This document shows positions 1 through 11,827 of a DNA stretch of 64,000 nt, piece by piece; positions within the stretch are counted from its first letter, which is position 1, and each line of letters opens with the position of its first letter. Both the position numbers and the translations under genes were made by a program. The DNA comes from Bimuria novae-zelandiae CBS 107.79 (lineage: Eukaryota; Ascomycota; Dothideomycetes; Pleosporales; Didymosphaeriaceae), in NCBI GenBank assembly GCA_010015655.1, contig ML976664.1, forward strand, positions 1 to 64,000. Direction: 5' to 3'. The notes under the pieces are model-generated. The model did no database searches and was not told where the DNA came from. It saw nothing but the letters and a program-made list of their open reading frames with translations.

Positions 1-129
1 GTTACCTGGATAGGAACTGCTGATATGCCCGCTGATGGATTGACAAAGGCTCTCTCTGACAGTAGCAAGCACGAGCGATTCTTGAAGCAACTAGGAATGA
101 CTGATATACGCCACAAGTTGTTGGTGTAG
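1..129 (+). pseudogene. C-terminal end of a Ty1/copia polyprotein (RNase H), partial at window edge
   Basis: Frame 1 is open from the first base to a TAG at 127-129 (42 codons). It carries the hallmark copia ending TADMPADGLTKAL, which closes the RNase H domain of Ty1/copia polyproteins, followed by a short tail. The reading frame shown here has no stop and its base composition is ordinary, so this end was not strongly hit by RIP. The rest of the element lies outside the window, so its intactness cannot be judged. The family call follows from the DMPADGLTKAL motif; activity is not inferable. Confidence 0.85.
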
Positions 130-260
130 AGGATAAGCTTGTTACGTCTATCGTCCCATGATAGAGTACTTCCTAGGGAGGTGCACTGGAGGCCCTCTGT
201 CCACTCATTTTGCATTACTCTACTTGACAGCACTCCGCTAACTTTGTGCTGTGGGAGGTG

Positions 261-409
261 TGTTAGAGTGGAGTACGGTATCACATGATACAAACCTGAT
301 GTAGACTAGTTGCTGATCACGATTCTGCTACTTAAGCAGTTTCTCCGTTTAGCCTGTTACAATCAACTCAGTCTCTCATTCCTACTTGCTACCCATCTTA
401 TCCCTTACA
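261..409 (+). repeat. Probable 3' LTR of the left-edge copia element
   Basis: A purine-rich stretch (GTGGGAGGTG, 251-260) directly precedes TGTTAGAGTG, as expected for a polypurine tract next to the TG of a 3' LTR. A CA end is seen at CCCTTACA (to 409). The upstream LTR is outside the window, so the right boundary and target duplication cannot be confirmed; the left boundary is the firmer one. From 130 to 260 is the element's 3' untranslated region. Confidence 0.5.
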
Positions 410-684
410 GTAATCTATTGGTCGTACCCATGTCAGGCCTATGGGGTTATGCGGCTGCGGAAACCACGCCGCAGCCGAGGTGACAAGGTTGGAGGGACAC
501 AAGACCACCTGGAAAGCGGCTTCGCGGGCACAGTCGCTGCCCCTGACTCAAAGAGGCCCCGTGTGTTCCACCCCGACGGTACGGTGCGGTGAAACTTGAT
601 GAGGGGTTGACTTGGCAATAGCTCTTGCATGTACACAAGGTGATAAGGCGTAAAACACCCACACGATCTCTCTCGGTATCCAGA
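410..684. other. Intergenic, 5' of the P450 gene
   Basis: Moderate GC sequence between the copia end and the P450 start codon. Short frames occur on both strands, but none has a convincing start or family motif. It should hold the P450 promoter; I see no clear TATA box. Confidence 0.4.
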
Positions 685-2783
685 ATGGCATTCTTCCTAC
701 TAGCTGTGGGTCTCTACATTGGCTACCTTTGCGTAGCAGCAATTCGTAGTCTTTTCTTCCACCCACTCTCGAACATACCTGGCCCTTTTCTGGCTCGTAT
801 GAGCACGCTACCATCGTTCTACCATGCATATAACGGCGACCGTCATCTTTGGATCTGGCAGAATTTTCAGGCCTATGGTGCGACTCCAAGAGCTCGAATA
901 CATGTTTTGACTACGGCGGTCTAACTCGGTTTAGGTGACAAGTTCCGCGCAGATCCAAACACGGTCCTTTTCAATAGCCCTAAGGCCTACGCCGACATCC
1001 ACGGTACGCGGGCTAATACTACCCGCGGGAGTTTCTACAGAGCATGGAAGCGCGATGAACACGATGTTACTGTCATGAACTCCACTGATCCGGCTCGTCA
1101 TGCTAAGCTGCGTAAACTTCTGAACCTTGCATTCACCGATCAGTCCTTGAAAGCATCAAGTCCTGTTATCGCAAAACATGTTGATCGATGGGTCTACTTA
1201 CTCACCAGTACGAATGAGACGGAGAATGAGCGACTCGATAAGAAAGATGGCGATATCGGAAGGTGGTCTAGCCCCGTCAACATGGCTGTCGCGGTGGAAC
1301 GATTAATTTTCGATATTCTGGGCGAGCTGTGTTACGGAGCGAGTTTTGACACGAAGGAGTCCGGCGAGAACCCACTCAAAGCCGTTCCTGACCAGATCAT
1401 GAAGGCGGTCAAGTTCGGATTCACGGTGAGTGATCCTCCATCACTCGTAGATCTCCGCTAAAGCAACCGCACCCAGCTATCCAGGTCGCCTATCTTCAAC
1501 GTGTTCCTTTACCTCCATCCTCGCGGGCTCAGCAAAGTTATCAACTACCTTCGAAAGAAAGAAGCAAAACAATACAACGCGTTCATAGAGACGAGCGTGG
1601 ATAAGCGCATCGCAGCTCACAAAACCAATCCATCCAAAGAAGCCAAAGACATGTTCCACTTCTTACTCACAGCCATAGATCCCGACACTGGTCGCCCTGC
1701 TTTCGAAGGCCGCACTCGCTTACTTTCCGAGTCACGCGTGCTGGTGCTCGCGGGTACAGACACCACCGCTTCAAGCATCTGCGGGTTGTTCTTCTACCTC
1801 TCACGGTACCCCACGGTGCTCGCCAGGCTCACTTCAGAGATTCGCGAGACGTTTGAATCGAGCGAGGAGGTAGCACCTGGGACTAAGCTAAGCCAATGCA
1901 AGTACCTCCGCGCATGTATCGACGAAACGCTTCGTCTAGCGCATCCAGCTCCTGGCGACCTGCCCCGGGAAGTGCTTCCAGGCGGTGCAGTGATCGATGG
2001 GGCTCATTGCCCTGCTGGCACCAACGTCGGGTGTTCAGCCTGGTCTATGGGAAGAAACGAAAGTATGTACGGAGAAGATGCCGCCGTGTTCCGTCCCGAA
2101 AGGTGGATGCCTGCATAGTTGCTAACAATCAAGCCGATCAAGCCTCAGCAGTCGGCTTGGCTTGAGGCTTGCAATAAGTACCCTAAGGCTTAGCTTAATT
2201 AGCTTAATAGAGGTTTTAGGGTTGGCTTGATTAGAAAGCTTAATAGAGGCTTAATAGCTTAACGATTAGGTGCATATTAGATAAGGTTTATATTAAAAAT
2301 TACTTACTATAGCTGTCCCTATCCTAATCGCCTAGCTAGTATATTAAATCTAGCTCTTCGTCTGTCGTACGTCGCGTGGGGTTATGGCCTTCGCCAAAGC
2401 TAGCCTTAAGCCACCTCCGTACGCACTATATAGCTACTAATAACTATAGTAAGATCGCGCGTCTTCGAGGCTTAAGAAGGTCGCCAAGCTCGCTGAACAT
2501 GCGCTCACACTCACAACTAGAGGCTAGAATAGAGATAAGGTCAAGGGCCATGCGAGCGAGGTTCGGGTAGCGATTACGCAATCCTACCTAGTATTTAATA
2601 GGGTTATTAGCAGCTTCAGAACCTTTCTCTGCTCTTGGCTCCCACTTCTTCCATCGCTGATATTCGTCTAGGTCGCTGTCATCAGCGGCCGCTGCTGCTG
2701 CTGTTGCCTTAGGGTCGATAAGGGCGTCAATAGCGTCGTCAATATCGTTACTGATGACTATAGGGCGTCTCACCGCGGTAGGG

Positions 2784-5700
2784 CAGAGCTCGTAACGTAC
2801 GGAGCTCCGGATCCATGGAGCTAGCTCCATGAGCTACGTAGCTCCATGGATCTCATGGAGCTGTACGCCTTGCCTAATCGGGCAAAAATGAAACTTCTCT
2901 TAGGAGGCTCAAGACGTTGTTAAAACCTCGGTTGTTTAACGTCAGTCGTCTCCTATATAGTCTCTATAGACGTCAATAGTGACTTAATAATTATTCAACA
3001 TGTCCCAAAATCCCCTAAGGAGGCTTCAGAACACCCCAAGGAGGGCTTTAAGGCTTTCTACGCCCCAGATTACCCCATCCAGAGCCTCACCGTCGCCAGT
3101 TTCCACCCCGTCTCGCAGGCGCGCTGACCGTCGGCGTCCCGTCGACGTACTGTCAGAGAGTGACACCTCTGCCTATGAGGCTGACGGCGGCAAAGGGCCT
3201 TTCAGAGGCCCTCAATCTCATGGAGGAACTCAAGAGGCTCGCCGGCGAGCTCCAAAGAGGCCTAGAGTGGCTGAATTTGACTACGACTGGGTCAATCATG
3301 ACAAAATCCCTGGATACCTGGCGGATGAGCGGCAGGTTAGGAGACGCGCTGGCTACTGGCTGTACAGAGTACCTTTACAGCGTATAGAGGATAAGACACA
3401 GTAGTATCTTTGTAAGCACTGTCACCTAGAGGATTCTCCGCATAATGCTATTTTAAAGGTCAACGGCGGAGGCGGCGTCCTTAATCACCTCCGCGCGCGC
3501 TATATAGAGTAGTATAATTACGTAAGGAGCCTCCTAGTTAAAGCTCCTAGCACTGACAAAGGCATATCGTCTATCTTAGCTACTTTAGACAACAAGGATC
3601 CTGTACAACAAGCTATACACAGTAAAGCTGTAATAGTGTTTAATCCCCAGGGCATATAGAAGGACCTACTTACCTAGATTATAGCTAATAAGATTCCCTT
3701 CTACAAGCTAAGTAGCGAGTATTTTAGGAGGTTACTCGGCCGTATAGAGCTCACTGGCTAGAGCCTCTTACCTAACGATCGAACGATGCGGAACTGGGTC
3801 CTTTAACAGTTTAAGGCAAAGAAGGAGGTCCTTAGGAAGGCCTTAAAAGATTGCCCTGGCAAAATATATCTATCCTTTAACGGGTGGACTAACTAGAGGA
3901 TACATGGATTGCTTGCAATCGTCGGCCACTAGGTGGATGTGAACAATAAGTATAATACAGCCCTCCTATCTCTACGGGAGATGGAATCTCCACACACAGG
4001 AACCAATATAAGAAAGGCTATAATATAAACGCTTAAGGCCTTTAAGATTGAGAAGAAAACAGGCGCATAGGCTTGTGATAACGCCTCTTTAAATAATTAA
4101 GCCCTCACGCAGCTAGGTGTAATTTTACACTTTAACCCTATCTACTAGAGGATAAGATGTGCCAGCTATATACTTAATCTTATAGCTAGGGACCTGTTTT
4201 ACGGTCTTAATTATGAGATATTTAACGTCTCTAAGAGAGAGCTTACTTCTTTAAAGGAGGAGACTAGCTACTATCGTAGCTGTGGACTAATTGCTGTTAT
4301 TCGATTGACTGTAAACTAGATTCGCAAATCTCCAGGGCGGATACAACGCTTTAACAAAGCCTAAGGCCACATTTAGAGAGAGGAAAACCCTAGGGGAGGT
4401 CGTACGCTAGATCCCCTAGTGTTACTTCCTAATAATAATACTCGGTAAATGGCTTTTTATATAATAACTTGTTTTTGACTATAGCACTAAATTATTTCTC
4501 TATAACTACTACTTAAATTAGCCTCGATCCTATCGTGGGCAACTTAATTTAATATTATATAATTATAAAGTTATCTCTTAGTAGAGCTAGTAGAGTTAAA
4601 CTCTAAACTTTAAGCAGCGCGCGTTGACACCTGGCAATAGCTAACTTCTCTATAGGTAGAATTTGACGGTAGACATGATTGAACGCGCCTACTAGCTACG
4701 GCGTGTTCTAGATTACTTCTTTAGGCATGAGAGAGCTACGTATAAGCTTAAAATTTAACTCGTTAAGAAAAGTATAATAGGAAGTCGTCCTGAGGACTTA
4801 TTAACACGTTTTATTATTAAACACCAGTTAACGGCAAAGGACTGGTAGTAAGTTAAAGAGATTCTAGAGGTCCTTATACTATTTCGAGAGGCTACTTTAA
4901 AGCTTAAAGGACGTCCTAATAAGCAGAAAGAGGAGCTACTAATTATATTAGTATCTCTTATACTTAATTCGATAATAGACGCCCTAGAGAAGCTGAAAAC
5001 TCATACCCTACAGACCTACGGTAAGAAAGGAATCTACGTCGGCGTCGAGCAGGCCTGGAATAAGGCTCAGAAGTACTATAATTTGACTACGGAGAGTCCA
5101 TTATACGCTGCTGCTATAATACTTAATCCTTAATAGAAAGTAGCTAGTTGTACAGAGCTCTGGGGTAAAAATCACGCCGTAGACCAGCTTGTAAAAGTTA
5201 GATAATTCTTTAAGGACAATTATAGTAGTTTCCCTATAGTTACACGGGAGCCTTTAAGGCCTATTAAACGCCCTAATCCTACTCAGCAATTAAGGTACGG
5301 GTCGTTTAATTCTGCGATAAATTAACTAGGCAAGAGGTCTACGACGCTGGCGCCTATAAGGACTATTAATAACAAGATAACTACGTACTTACAGGAGGAT
5401 TACACTAGTAGCTTACATTCCTCTAAGTACTAGAGGCTTCTTATTGTCTAGTTAAGGTATCCTAGGCTCTCTCGCATGGCAATTAACGTGTACGCTACGC
5501 TTACTATAAGCGATAAACCTAAGAGAGTCTTTAGCCTAGGCAGAAATATAGTTACAGCACGTCGGGCATCTCTTATTAAAGATACACAAGAAGCTCTAGT
5601 TTGCCTTAGCTACTAGATAAGTAATCTTAACATAGAACTAGAGTTACCAGGAATAATTAAACAGAGCCCTTAAAGCTCTATACAAAGCTCTCAGGCCAGT

Positions 5701-6125
5701 AGCAACCAAGGCTTCTTAATAGGTAGCTTTAACAAGGCATTTTAGGATCCTTTCTCGCAGCTAGAGGGCAATTAAAACAATTAAGTGGCTAGTGTAGAGG
5801 TTAGCAGTGTAGAATTTGTAAAAGGCGTTAATTATTTAGTAGCGATTTAGTTTAAAAACGTAGGCGCAGGCGCCTATTTTAATAGAAAATAAACGTATAA
5901 AAAGGCCCTATAGCTACACAACGTGCAAATCGTCAATTTACAGCAGCAACACGAGAATCTGATATACCAAGCTTTCTGGCGAATGCTAGGCAACTACTAT
6001 ACTAACTACTATAAGACTAGCCCTTAGCTCCGTCTAGATCCATGGAGCTACGTAGCTCATGGAGTTGCCTAATTGGGACGGAGCTCCATAGATCCGGATC
6101 TGAGATCCGTCCGTTACGAGCTCTG
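2784..6125 (+). mobile_element. Inner hAT-superfamily transposon nested in the outer hAT
   Basis: Termini CAGAGCTCGTAACG...(left) and the complement (right) are near-perfect inverted repeats beginning CAG. The 8-bp duplication CGGTAGGG lies at 2776-2783 and 6126-6133. Palindromic subterminal motifs (AGCTCCATGGATC, GGAGCTACGTAGCTC) recur at 2805-2870 and 6025-6110 and may be transposase binding sites. Length is 3342 bp. It was the later of the two hAT insertions because it splits the outer transposase frame. Confidence 0.88.
3000..5673 (+). pseudogene. Decayed hAT transposase of the inner element
   Basis: The ATG at 3000 opens 133 intact codons with a basic, Pro/Arg-rich N-terminus, then a BED-type zinc-finger region (YLCKHCHLED, His downstream) after a premature TAG. 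The central catalytic region can be followed to about 4440 through repeated TAG codons (for example FNGWTN followed by TAG near 3890). A probable intron lies near 4445-4530. The C-terminal hAT dimerisation block is clear near 5450-5630 (RYPRLSRMAINVYATL, KRVFSLGRN, EALVCLSY). Stops sit at positions where Gln or Trp is expected, consistent with C-to-T change at CpA on either strand. Not functional as read. Confidence 0.8.
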
Positions 6126-9014
6126 CGGTAGGGCGCGCCACTGAGCCTTTGTACTCACCCCAAAGCGCCTGAAACGCGATGTTGTTGCTAGTGATCTAGT
6201 CAGGCCTATTAGCCCAGACGGTCTCGCAGTAGTTCTTGTAGTATAGGTAGAGTATTGTGGCGGCGTAGTACGCAGGTAAGTAGTCGAGCTTAGAGTAGTA
6301 TTAATTAGCTTTCGCCTAGGCGGCGCGTAGGTTAATTATAAGGTAGTCTTTAGGCGCTTCTTTGTAGGCGTTATAGTTAATAGCCTTATAGGCCTTAACG
6401 CGCTGCTTATAGTACAAAAGTATATACCTAAAAATAGGTATAATCTTAGTAATTGCGCTATAATAGCTACTTTTAGAAGGGCTGTTAACGTCGTCGGCGC
6501 TTTTAACACCTTTACTACGACCCTTAAGGTGCTTTATTACGAGCTTTAGCGGTCGCAACACTTTAATATACTTAGTAACCACGGCCTAGTTAGTAGTTAA
6601 TAGCCTATTAGATCTTATCTAAGGCTACGCGTTAGGTAACTTATTACGGTAACTAGCTATAAATATGTCCTTATTATAGATATGGCAAATATAATAGGTA
6701 GCGTACGCGTTAATAGTAGGTTGTAATTTAATAGCGCGCTTAAAAGTAGAGCAGAATAAGTTCTAATAAGTAATAATAGGCTTTACTAGCTTTAATATTT
6801 TACCGCGCGCCTCTATAGGCAGCTTAGCGTTAGTAATACGCTAAAAGTTATTAAAAAGCTTATGCTACTAGGGCGTTTTAATGTGCCTAATAATGTCTAA
6901 AAGGACGCTAAGAGGGCCGCCTTTACGCTAGGTGCGCATAAAATCGCTTTTATCCTGCTAATTATTAACTGCTCCTAAGATTTAACTAGGAGGGCAGGAA
7001 GTGAGTATAAAGCGCGGCGTAGGCAGCGATATATACGCGTAAAATAGGTAAGAAGTTACTAACTTACGTCTAGATTACTAATGTTATTATTAAACGCGTT
7101 AGCGTTGTTTCCCTAAAGCAGCATCTGTCTAACAAGGTTAAAAGTATAAGGCCTATAATAAAGGCGGTAATAAGTTATGCTAAAGCCTATCCTGCGAGCA
7201 AGCGCGAGGATAGCGGTGTTGTTATTACTAGCGTTATTAAGGATAAAGTAACTAATACTATATTAGTCTATACTAAACTATTATAGTAACTTGCTAATAA
7301 TCTTACTAATTTTCTCTCTACTATAGGCGCCTATTAGCTGCAATAGCGCGATAGGCAGGTTAATAACCTCGCTATTGCTATTAACGTAGTATATAATAAC
7401 GCCTAGAAAGCCGCGCTTACCTCCCTTTATTATCTATCTATTAAAGCTAATGTAAATTTTGCTTAGTGCTATTAACAACATGGCTTTAATAATAGGCTAT
7501 AGGTGCTTATACAGACGCATAATAAAGCGCGACACGCTTGTATAGTAAGTCTATAAAGCCCTAGCTACCTTTAGGTTTGCAGCCTTAAGCATTACGCGAA
7601 AAGCTAGCGTTTTAAATTCGCGCAGCGGGTGATTATTTTTAATAAGCTAGCTAATAGCCGCTACACGAAAGTCTTAGTAGTTAAAGCCTAATAGCTTATT
7701 AGTAATAGCCTAGGTAACTTTAATCTTGCTATTTTTAATAACAGCACGCAGTAACCTATTAACTGCCTTTATTAGGCGCGCCTTACTTAGCGTAAGGTAA
7801 TTATAATTACGCTTTTTTTGCTTAAGGTGGCGCGCTAATATTAACGTTAATATTATTATCTTGTATAAGCTACCGCCGCTAGTATCTATAACCTTGCGCT
7901 AGTAGTAGTAACGGTAGATAAAGAAGATTCGCGATAGGTTATTGCGTAGTGCAATATAGTAACTGTGTTAGTATACCTAGCTTTTTTTCTACTTTTAGGT
8001 TACTAGTGGCTTTATGTATTTAGGCAAGCGTAGGAAGTTAATACCTTTAAAGTTATCCTTAAATAGCGCGTTAAATCCCTTCTCTACTGCATTATTATCC
8101 TCTACTATAGCCACTGTGGCGGCTTTACTGCCCTTAGTAGGCGCGATAAGGGCGTCTGCGGCTTAGGTATCGCGTAATCTTAACTCAAAGGTAGGTACTA
8201 TAGTTGCCTAGCTTGCCTAGCTTACTATAACTATCGCTTTACGTGGCGATATACGCTAAGACTACGACGCGTTAACGTTAATAGGCTATAACGTAGTACT
8301 ACTTAGCTTTACGCGCTTATTTAGGCTATTACTACCTTTATACTTTTACTTAATAGTTTAGGGCGCTGGCATAGCGGTAATAATAGTAAAAGTAATTAGA
8401 AAGGGTAATATAGTATGCGTTATAAGCACTAAAAAAGATAGAAGGATACGCTTTTTAGGTGTATAAGTGTACTAGAATAGAGCGCTAAAAGGCTTACTAA
8501 GCTAGCTATAACACTAAAAAATTATTATAAGATTATCTATACAGGTAACTTAAAAGCCTTATTAAAAACCCCGCTAGTAGTGCTAAGTTATTAAGCTAAT
8601 TAAGCTTTCCAATCAAGCCTGCCCTCTAAGGCTTAATTAGAACCCAAGTTTTAAACTCTAGGCTTGGCTTAATTAACCTGTCACGTGATCATCAAGCCCG
8701 ATCAAGCCGATCAAGCCAGCTTGATTGTTAGCAACTATGGGATGCCTTCGGACGATCCCCAAGTGCTCAAACTGAGGCGATACTTCCATCCTTTTTCTAT
8801 CGGCCCTATGAACTGTGCTGGACAGAATCTGGCAATGCTTGAGTTTCAATTGGTTGTTGCGAAGACGATATGGGCCACGGACTTCAGTCTACCAGAGGGG
8901 GGGATCAATGAGGAAGGATTCCACCAGCAGGGGCCCCCTGTGTACGACGTGACCGATGCTTATCTTTCGCTCAAGGTTGGACCTTTCCTGAGGTTCAGGC
9001 AGAGGGTAAAGTAA

Positions 9015-9953
9015 GAAGCGCGCATGTCAAATCACTCTGCACGCCAGGTATCAACCAAATCTGATGTACACATGCGCAGGGGTTAGATCCATGTTCGGAT
9101 CGATCAGTGAATATTGCTCCTGTCGCTTGCTAGATCAAAGACGTTTGGAATGGTAGTATCATGGTCAGTATGAGAGCCTTGCTGTCTTTGAAAAACTTGA
9201 TGAAGTTTCACCAATTCGTCATTAATTGCTGCGAACGTGCATCGGGTTGTATGGTTCGCCACACCGGCCTCGATTCATCTCTGATGAGAGGGGCCAGTGA
9301 GCGGCAATGCGCATCGAATCTAGCTAGGTCGAGAGACGGAATTGAGCGGGAGGAGATTTGGAAGCCCTCTCGATCGCCTGCAGTTTGGGTCCGAAACATG
9401 CAAGTGGTACATTCTAGCGACTCAGTGAAAGCATCCTTGTGATACGCTAGGGTCACAGCACTGCTAACCTTGCTATAATAGTTAGGTGCGCATTATCGAC
9501 TCATGTATGTAAGAAGTGAGCTGGATAAAAGTAGCATATTTCCGGTATTGCGAAAGAGGAAGTCGCTGGACAGAAAGTGGACAGTGCAGTTTGATAGTCA
9601 CCGACGTGCATCGAGACCTGCCGAGCATTGGATGATTTGACTTCGAGTTGACGGGGCGTAGGGTATGGGCGGCGCAGCCACTTTTGACCGAGATAATCCG
9701 GGAGGCCCTCTTAGCTAGACATCTACGGTGGCAAACGAGGGCATCGACGGAGAGCGATTGGGTTCGTTCTCTTAGTTTTCCGAAAGTATTGATCCCGTCG
9801 CACCGCGGTCTCCCCTAATTTTCTTTCGCGTGAAACCATGTATGCACAACCCGGGCAAGATTTTCAGCCTTGCATCTCCTTCTCAACAAAGCATTAGTTT
9901 GGAAGACCAGGTCGAGCCTGACGTTTGGAACATTTTCAACGCCTCCTCGTCAC
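9015..9953. other. Intergenic, 3' of the P450
   Basis: Ordinary-GC DNA with only short overlapping frames (for example 9208-9456 minus and 9161-9442 plus) that lack recognisable motifs. It may hold the P450 terminator. I see no RNA gene or repeat. Confidence 0.35.
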
Positions 9954-10199
9954 ATGCACCAGTACTTGTCGTTCGATGCCCATGATGGTACCGGCTCGAG
10001 CTTCATGCATGCAGACCTTAGACGGGGGACGTTCAATGTGGAGGCCTTTCTAGATGCTACAGGCTTGGAAGAAAGAATCAGGAAGGACATTATAGCCATG
10101 GGTGGGGGCAGGGGGCAGGGAAGGGACATCAAAGTTCCCAAGCCCGGTTGCGGCGTGGTTACTTGCATGCTGACAGGGTTACCTCACAAAAAGAGTTAA
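9954..10199 (+). CDS. Short hypothetical open frame
   Basis: An 81-codon frame from the first ATG. It contains RRGTFNVEAFLDATGLEERIRKD, which reads like real protein, then a Gly-rich loop and a short tail. No family is recognised. The frame continues upstream without an ATG (to about 9870), so it may be an exon or a gene relic. Coding status is doubtful. Confidence 0.2.
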   Translation: MHQYLSFDAHDGTGSSFMHADLRRGTFNVEAFLDATGLEERIRKDIIAMGGGRGQGRDIKVPKPGCGVVTCMLTGLPHKKS

Positions 10200-10560
10200 C
10201 CGGGCGGTTACGGTTCGTGCCATAAGAAGCCAAAATCGACCCGAAAGTCTGGTCATGTTTGATTGGTTTGTTCTATGCGGTCCGGTGATCGGTTTTCACA
10301 GGCTACCTATCGGCCTTGCGTCCACGGTCAGATCCAAGGGGGTCGGCCACAGCTCCTAAAACCCTGCCAGAACGTGCAGTAAGCTAATAAAGAGTCCCTA
10401 GACTCTGGCCTTAACACTTGGTCAAGTGGCATGAGGATGTAGTTGCCAGATTACGGCGTCTCGAAGTCGTGAGGCAAAGTTGAAACCCCAGTGTCACCTA
10501 CCATCGTATTTGAGGGAAACAGGGCGCTACGGTTCGGAATACCACTGGCATTTCGAAATC

Positions 10561-11827
10561 ATGAAGACCGAAGACATCGACCCAGCCAAACTGGCTAATC
10601 TGCCAGCCGAGTATCTGCAAGAAAATATTGGACACCAACTTGTAATCGTCGCGAGTGTATTCATTGCGCTACAAACAATCTTCTGTATCCTAATCTACAT
10701 CTCTCGCCGTTTGAGCAAGACGCTCAATGGAATCGAATGTTGGCTTTACATGCCCATATCATTCATTTTTAATATAGCCATCTGTCTTTGTGCAATATGT
10801 AAGCTCGCTGTTTCGCGCCGCCGCTCTCTCTCTCTCACATTGTAATGTATCTTTACGCATGAAGCTAACTCACTCTCCTTCAGTCACAGTGAAATGGGGC
10901 GGGGCGGGCCGCCACGTGGAAGCGATATTCCTTGAGGGCCCTCATCAATTGATCGTCAGAAACCAAATCGACAAAGCGGTAGAGTTCATCGATCTTGAGG
11001 CCATATCGGGGTCGAAGCTAGCCATATTGTGTTTATATCTACGGATATTTACCGCTCGTCCCTACCGAATCGCGACATACTTGATCGGAACACTGATCAT
11101 TCTCACAACGGTTGCAGCACACATCTTAAGCCTGACGATTTGCAAGCCAATGTCGTACCAATGGAACCCTTTTCAACCACCTGGACACTGTGGAGATATT
11201 ATTCTGGCATACCAGATGATATGCGTCCCTAACATCACAACTGACGTTATGATGCTGATATTGCCGCTACCTGCAGTCCTCAAACTGCGTGTTGGAACTG
11301 CTGCCAAGGTTGGACTTGTGATCACTTTCTTGACCGGATCAGTGTGCGTGCACAGAAGTCCTTGAGCATATCGCGGCTGACTTCTATATAGTGGTATTAT
11401 CACCAGCATTCTACGGCTAAATTCCTTCATTCACGCCACCAAATTATTCGAAGACCCTACATACAACTGTGTAGAAACCTTCACCTTCGTTGTTACGGAA
11501 ACCAGCACATATTTCATGGCGGCTTGCATGCCGACTCTGCGTCCCCTCAAGAGACATTTACTGCCAAATGTCAGCTTTACCAACCTGATCGATCGCACTC
11601 TCACAGTCTTCTCGACTGGAGCCACCAAGAGTCACTCCACAGGCTCATTCCAGAAAGGTGGGGTTACGCGAACGACGCAAATTCAATTGCAATCTCACAA
11701 GGTCAAAGATGGGACGGAGCTTCGATCTTTATCCACTACCAGACTGCACGATATCGGGCAGCTAGTGACGGCAGATCAAGCGTCACACACGTCATCTAAG
11801 ACAAGCCATGAGCTGCCACTAGTTTGA
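10561..11827 (+). CDS. Fungal rhodopsin-type seven-helix integral membrane protein
   Basis: Three exons, 10561-10798, 10884-11343 and 11392-11827, with GT-AG introns of 85 and 48 bp. Lengths sum to 1134 bp, giving 377 residues with all phases consistent. Helix 1 is near residues 25-48, helix 2 near 60-80. Downstream are the SKLAILCLYLRIF helix, a helix ending before the CKPMSYQW loop, NITTDVMMLILPLP, the VGLVITFLTGS helix that crosses the second splice site, and TYFMAACMPTLRPL. The order and the CxP..YQW / N..D / LRP signatures match the fungal rhodopsin-domain family, plasma-membrane proteins related to PTH11-like receptors. There is no CFEM domain at the N-terminus. The C-terminal tail is Ser/Thr-rich and cytoplasmic by analogy. 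ATG 10561 is the first in frame. Ligand and role are unknown. Confidence 0.85.

Larger units (their letters stand above)
2376..8110 (-). pseudogene. Decayed hAT transposase of the outer element, interrupted by the inner hAT
   Basis: Read on the minus strand, the frame near 8.0-8.1 kb gives a BED-finger-like start (LPKYIKP...KEKK). After decayed sequence, the frame 6582-6316 continues with transposase-like sequence, and beyond the nested element the frame from 2783 downward runs through an acidic DSDLDEYQRW stretch. It reaches the hAT C-terminal dimerisation block (RYPNLARMALDLISI, then CECERMFS, near 2585-2490). A TAG replaces the Trp expected just after NPIKY. Many in-frame TAG codons and other lesions show it is dead. 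The inner element (2784-6125) splits it just upstream of the dimerisation region. Confidence 0.75.
2113..8739 (-). mobile_element. Outer hAT-superfamily DNA transposon inserted in the P450
   Basis: Terminal inverted repeats match over about 20 bp (CATAGTTGCTAACAATCAAG at the left, its complement at the right). Host duplications GGATGCCT lie at 2105-2112 and 8740-8747; an 8-bp duplication is the hAT hallmark. Subterminal regions carry repeated GCTTAATAG and ATCAAGCC words. The transposase reads on the minus strand. Without the nested element the body is about 3.3 kb. It is AT-rich and riddled with TAG, as RIP would leave it. The left end has one extra G relative to the right. Confidence 0.88.
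685..9014 (+). pseudogene. Cytochrome P450 monooxygenase, split by a hAT transposon
   Basis: Heme-thiolate monooxygenase, membrane-anchored by its N-terminus. Coding blocks are 685-877, 935-1425, 1477-2112 and 8748-9014, with introns 878-934 and 1426-1476 (GT-AG). Phases agree and the blocks sum to 1587 bp, i.e. 528 residues, normal for the family. Visible landmarks are an N-terminal hydrophobic anchor, the Pro hinge (SNIPGPF), the I-helix AGTDTT (about 320-325), ExxR (ETLR, 378-381), PERW (435-438) and the heme loop FSIGPMNCAG with Cys463. The conserved Arg of FxxGxRxCxG is Met461. ATG 685 was chosen because it starts just before the membrane anchor; the longer frame lacks an upstream ATG. 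A transposon sits between codons 440 and 441 flanked by GGATGCCT duplications, so the gene as it stands ends at a TAG three bases into foreign DNA. No other stop or frameshift is present. P450 subfamily and substrate are unknown. Confidence 0.9.

Noticed and set aside
3000..5673. Reassignment of TAG as a sense codon
   Set aside because: In-frame TAG codons occur only in transposon relics with C-to-T/G-to-A signature; intact host genes do not use TAG internally, so RIP explains them.
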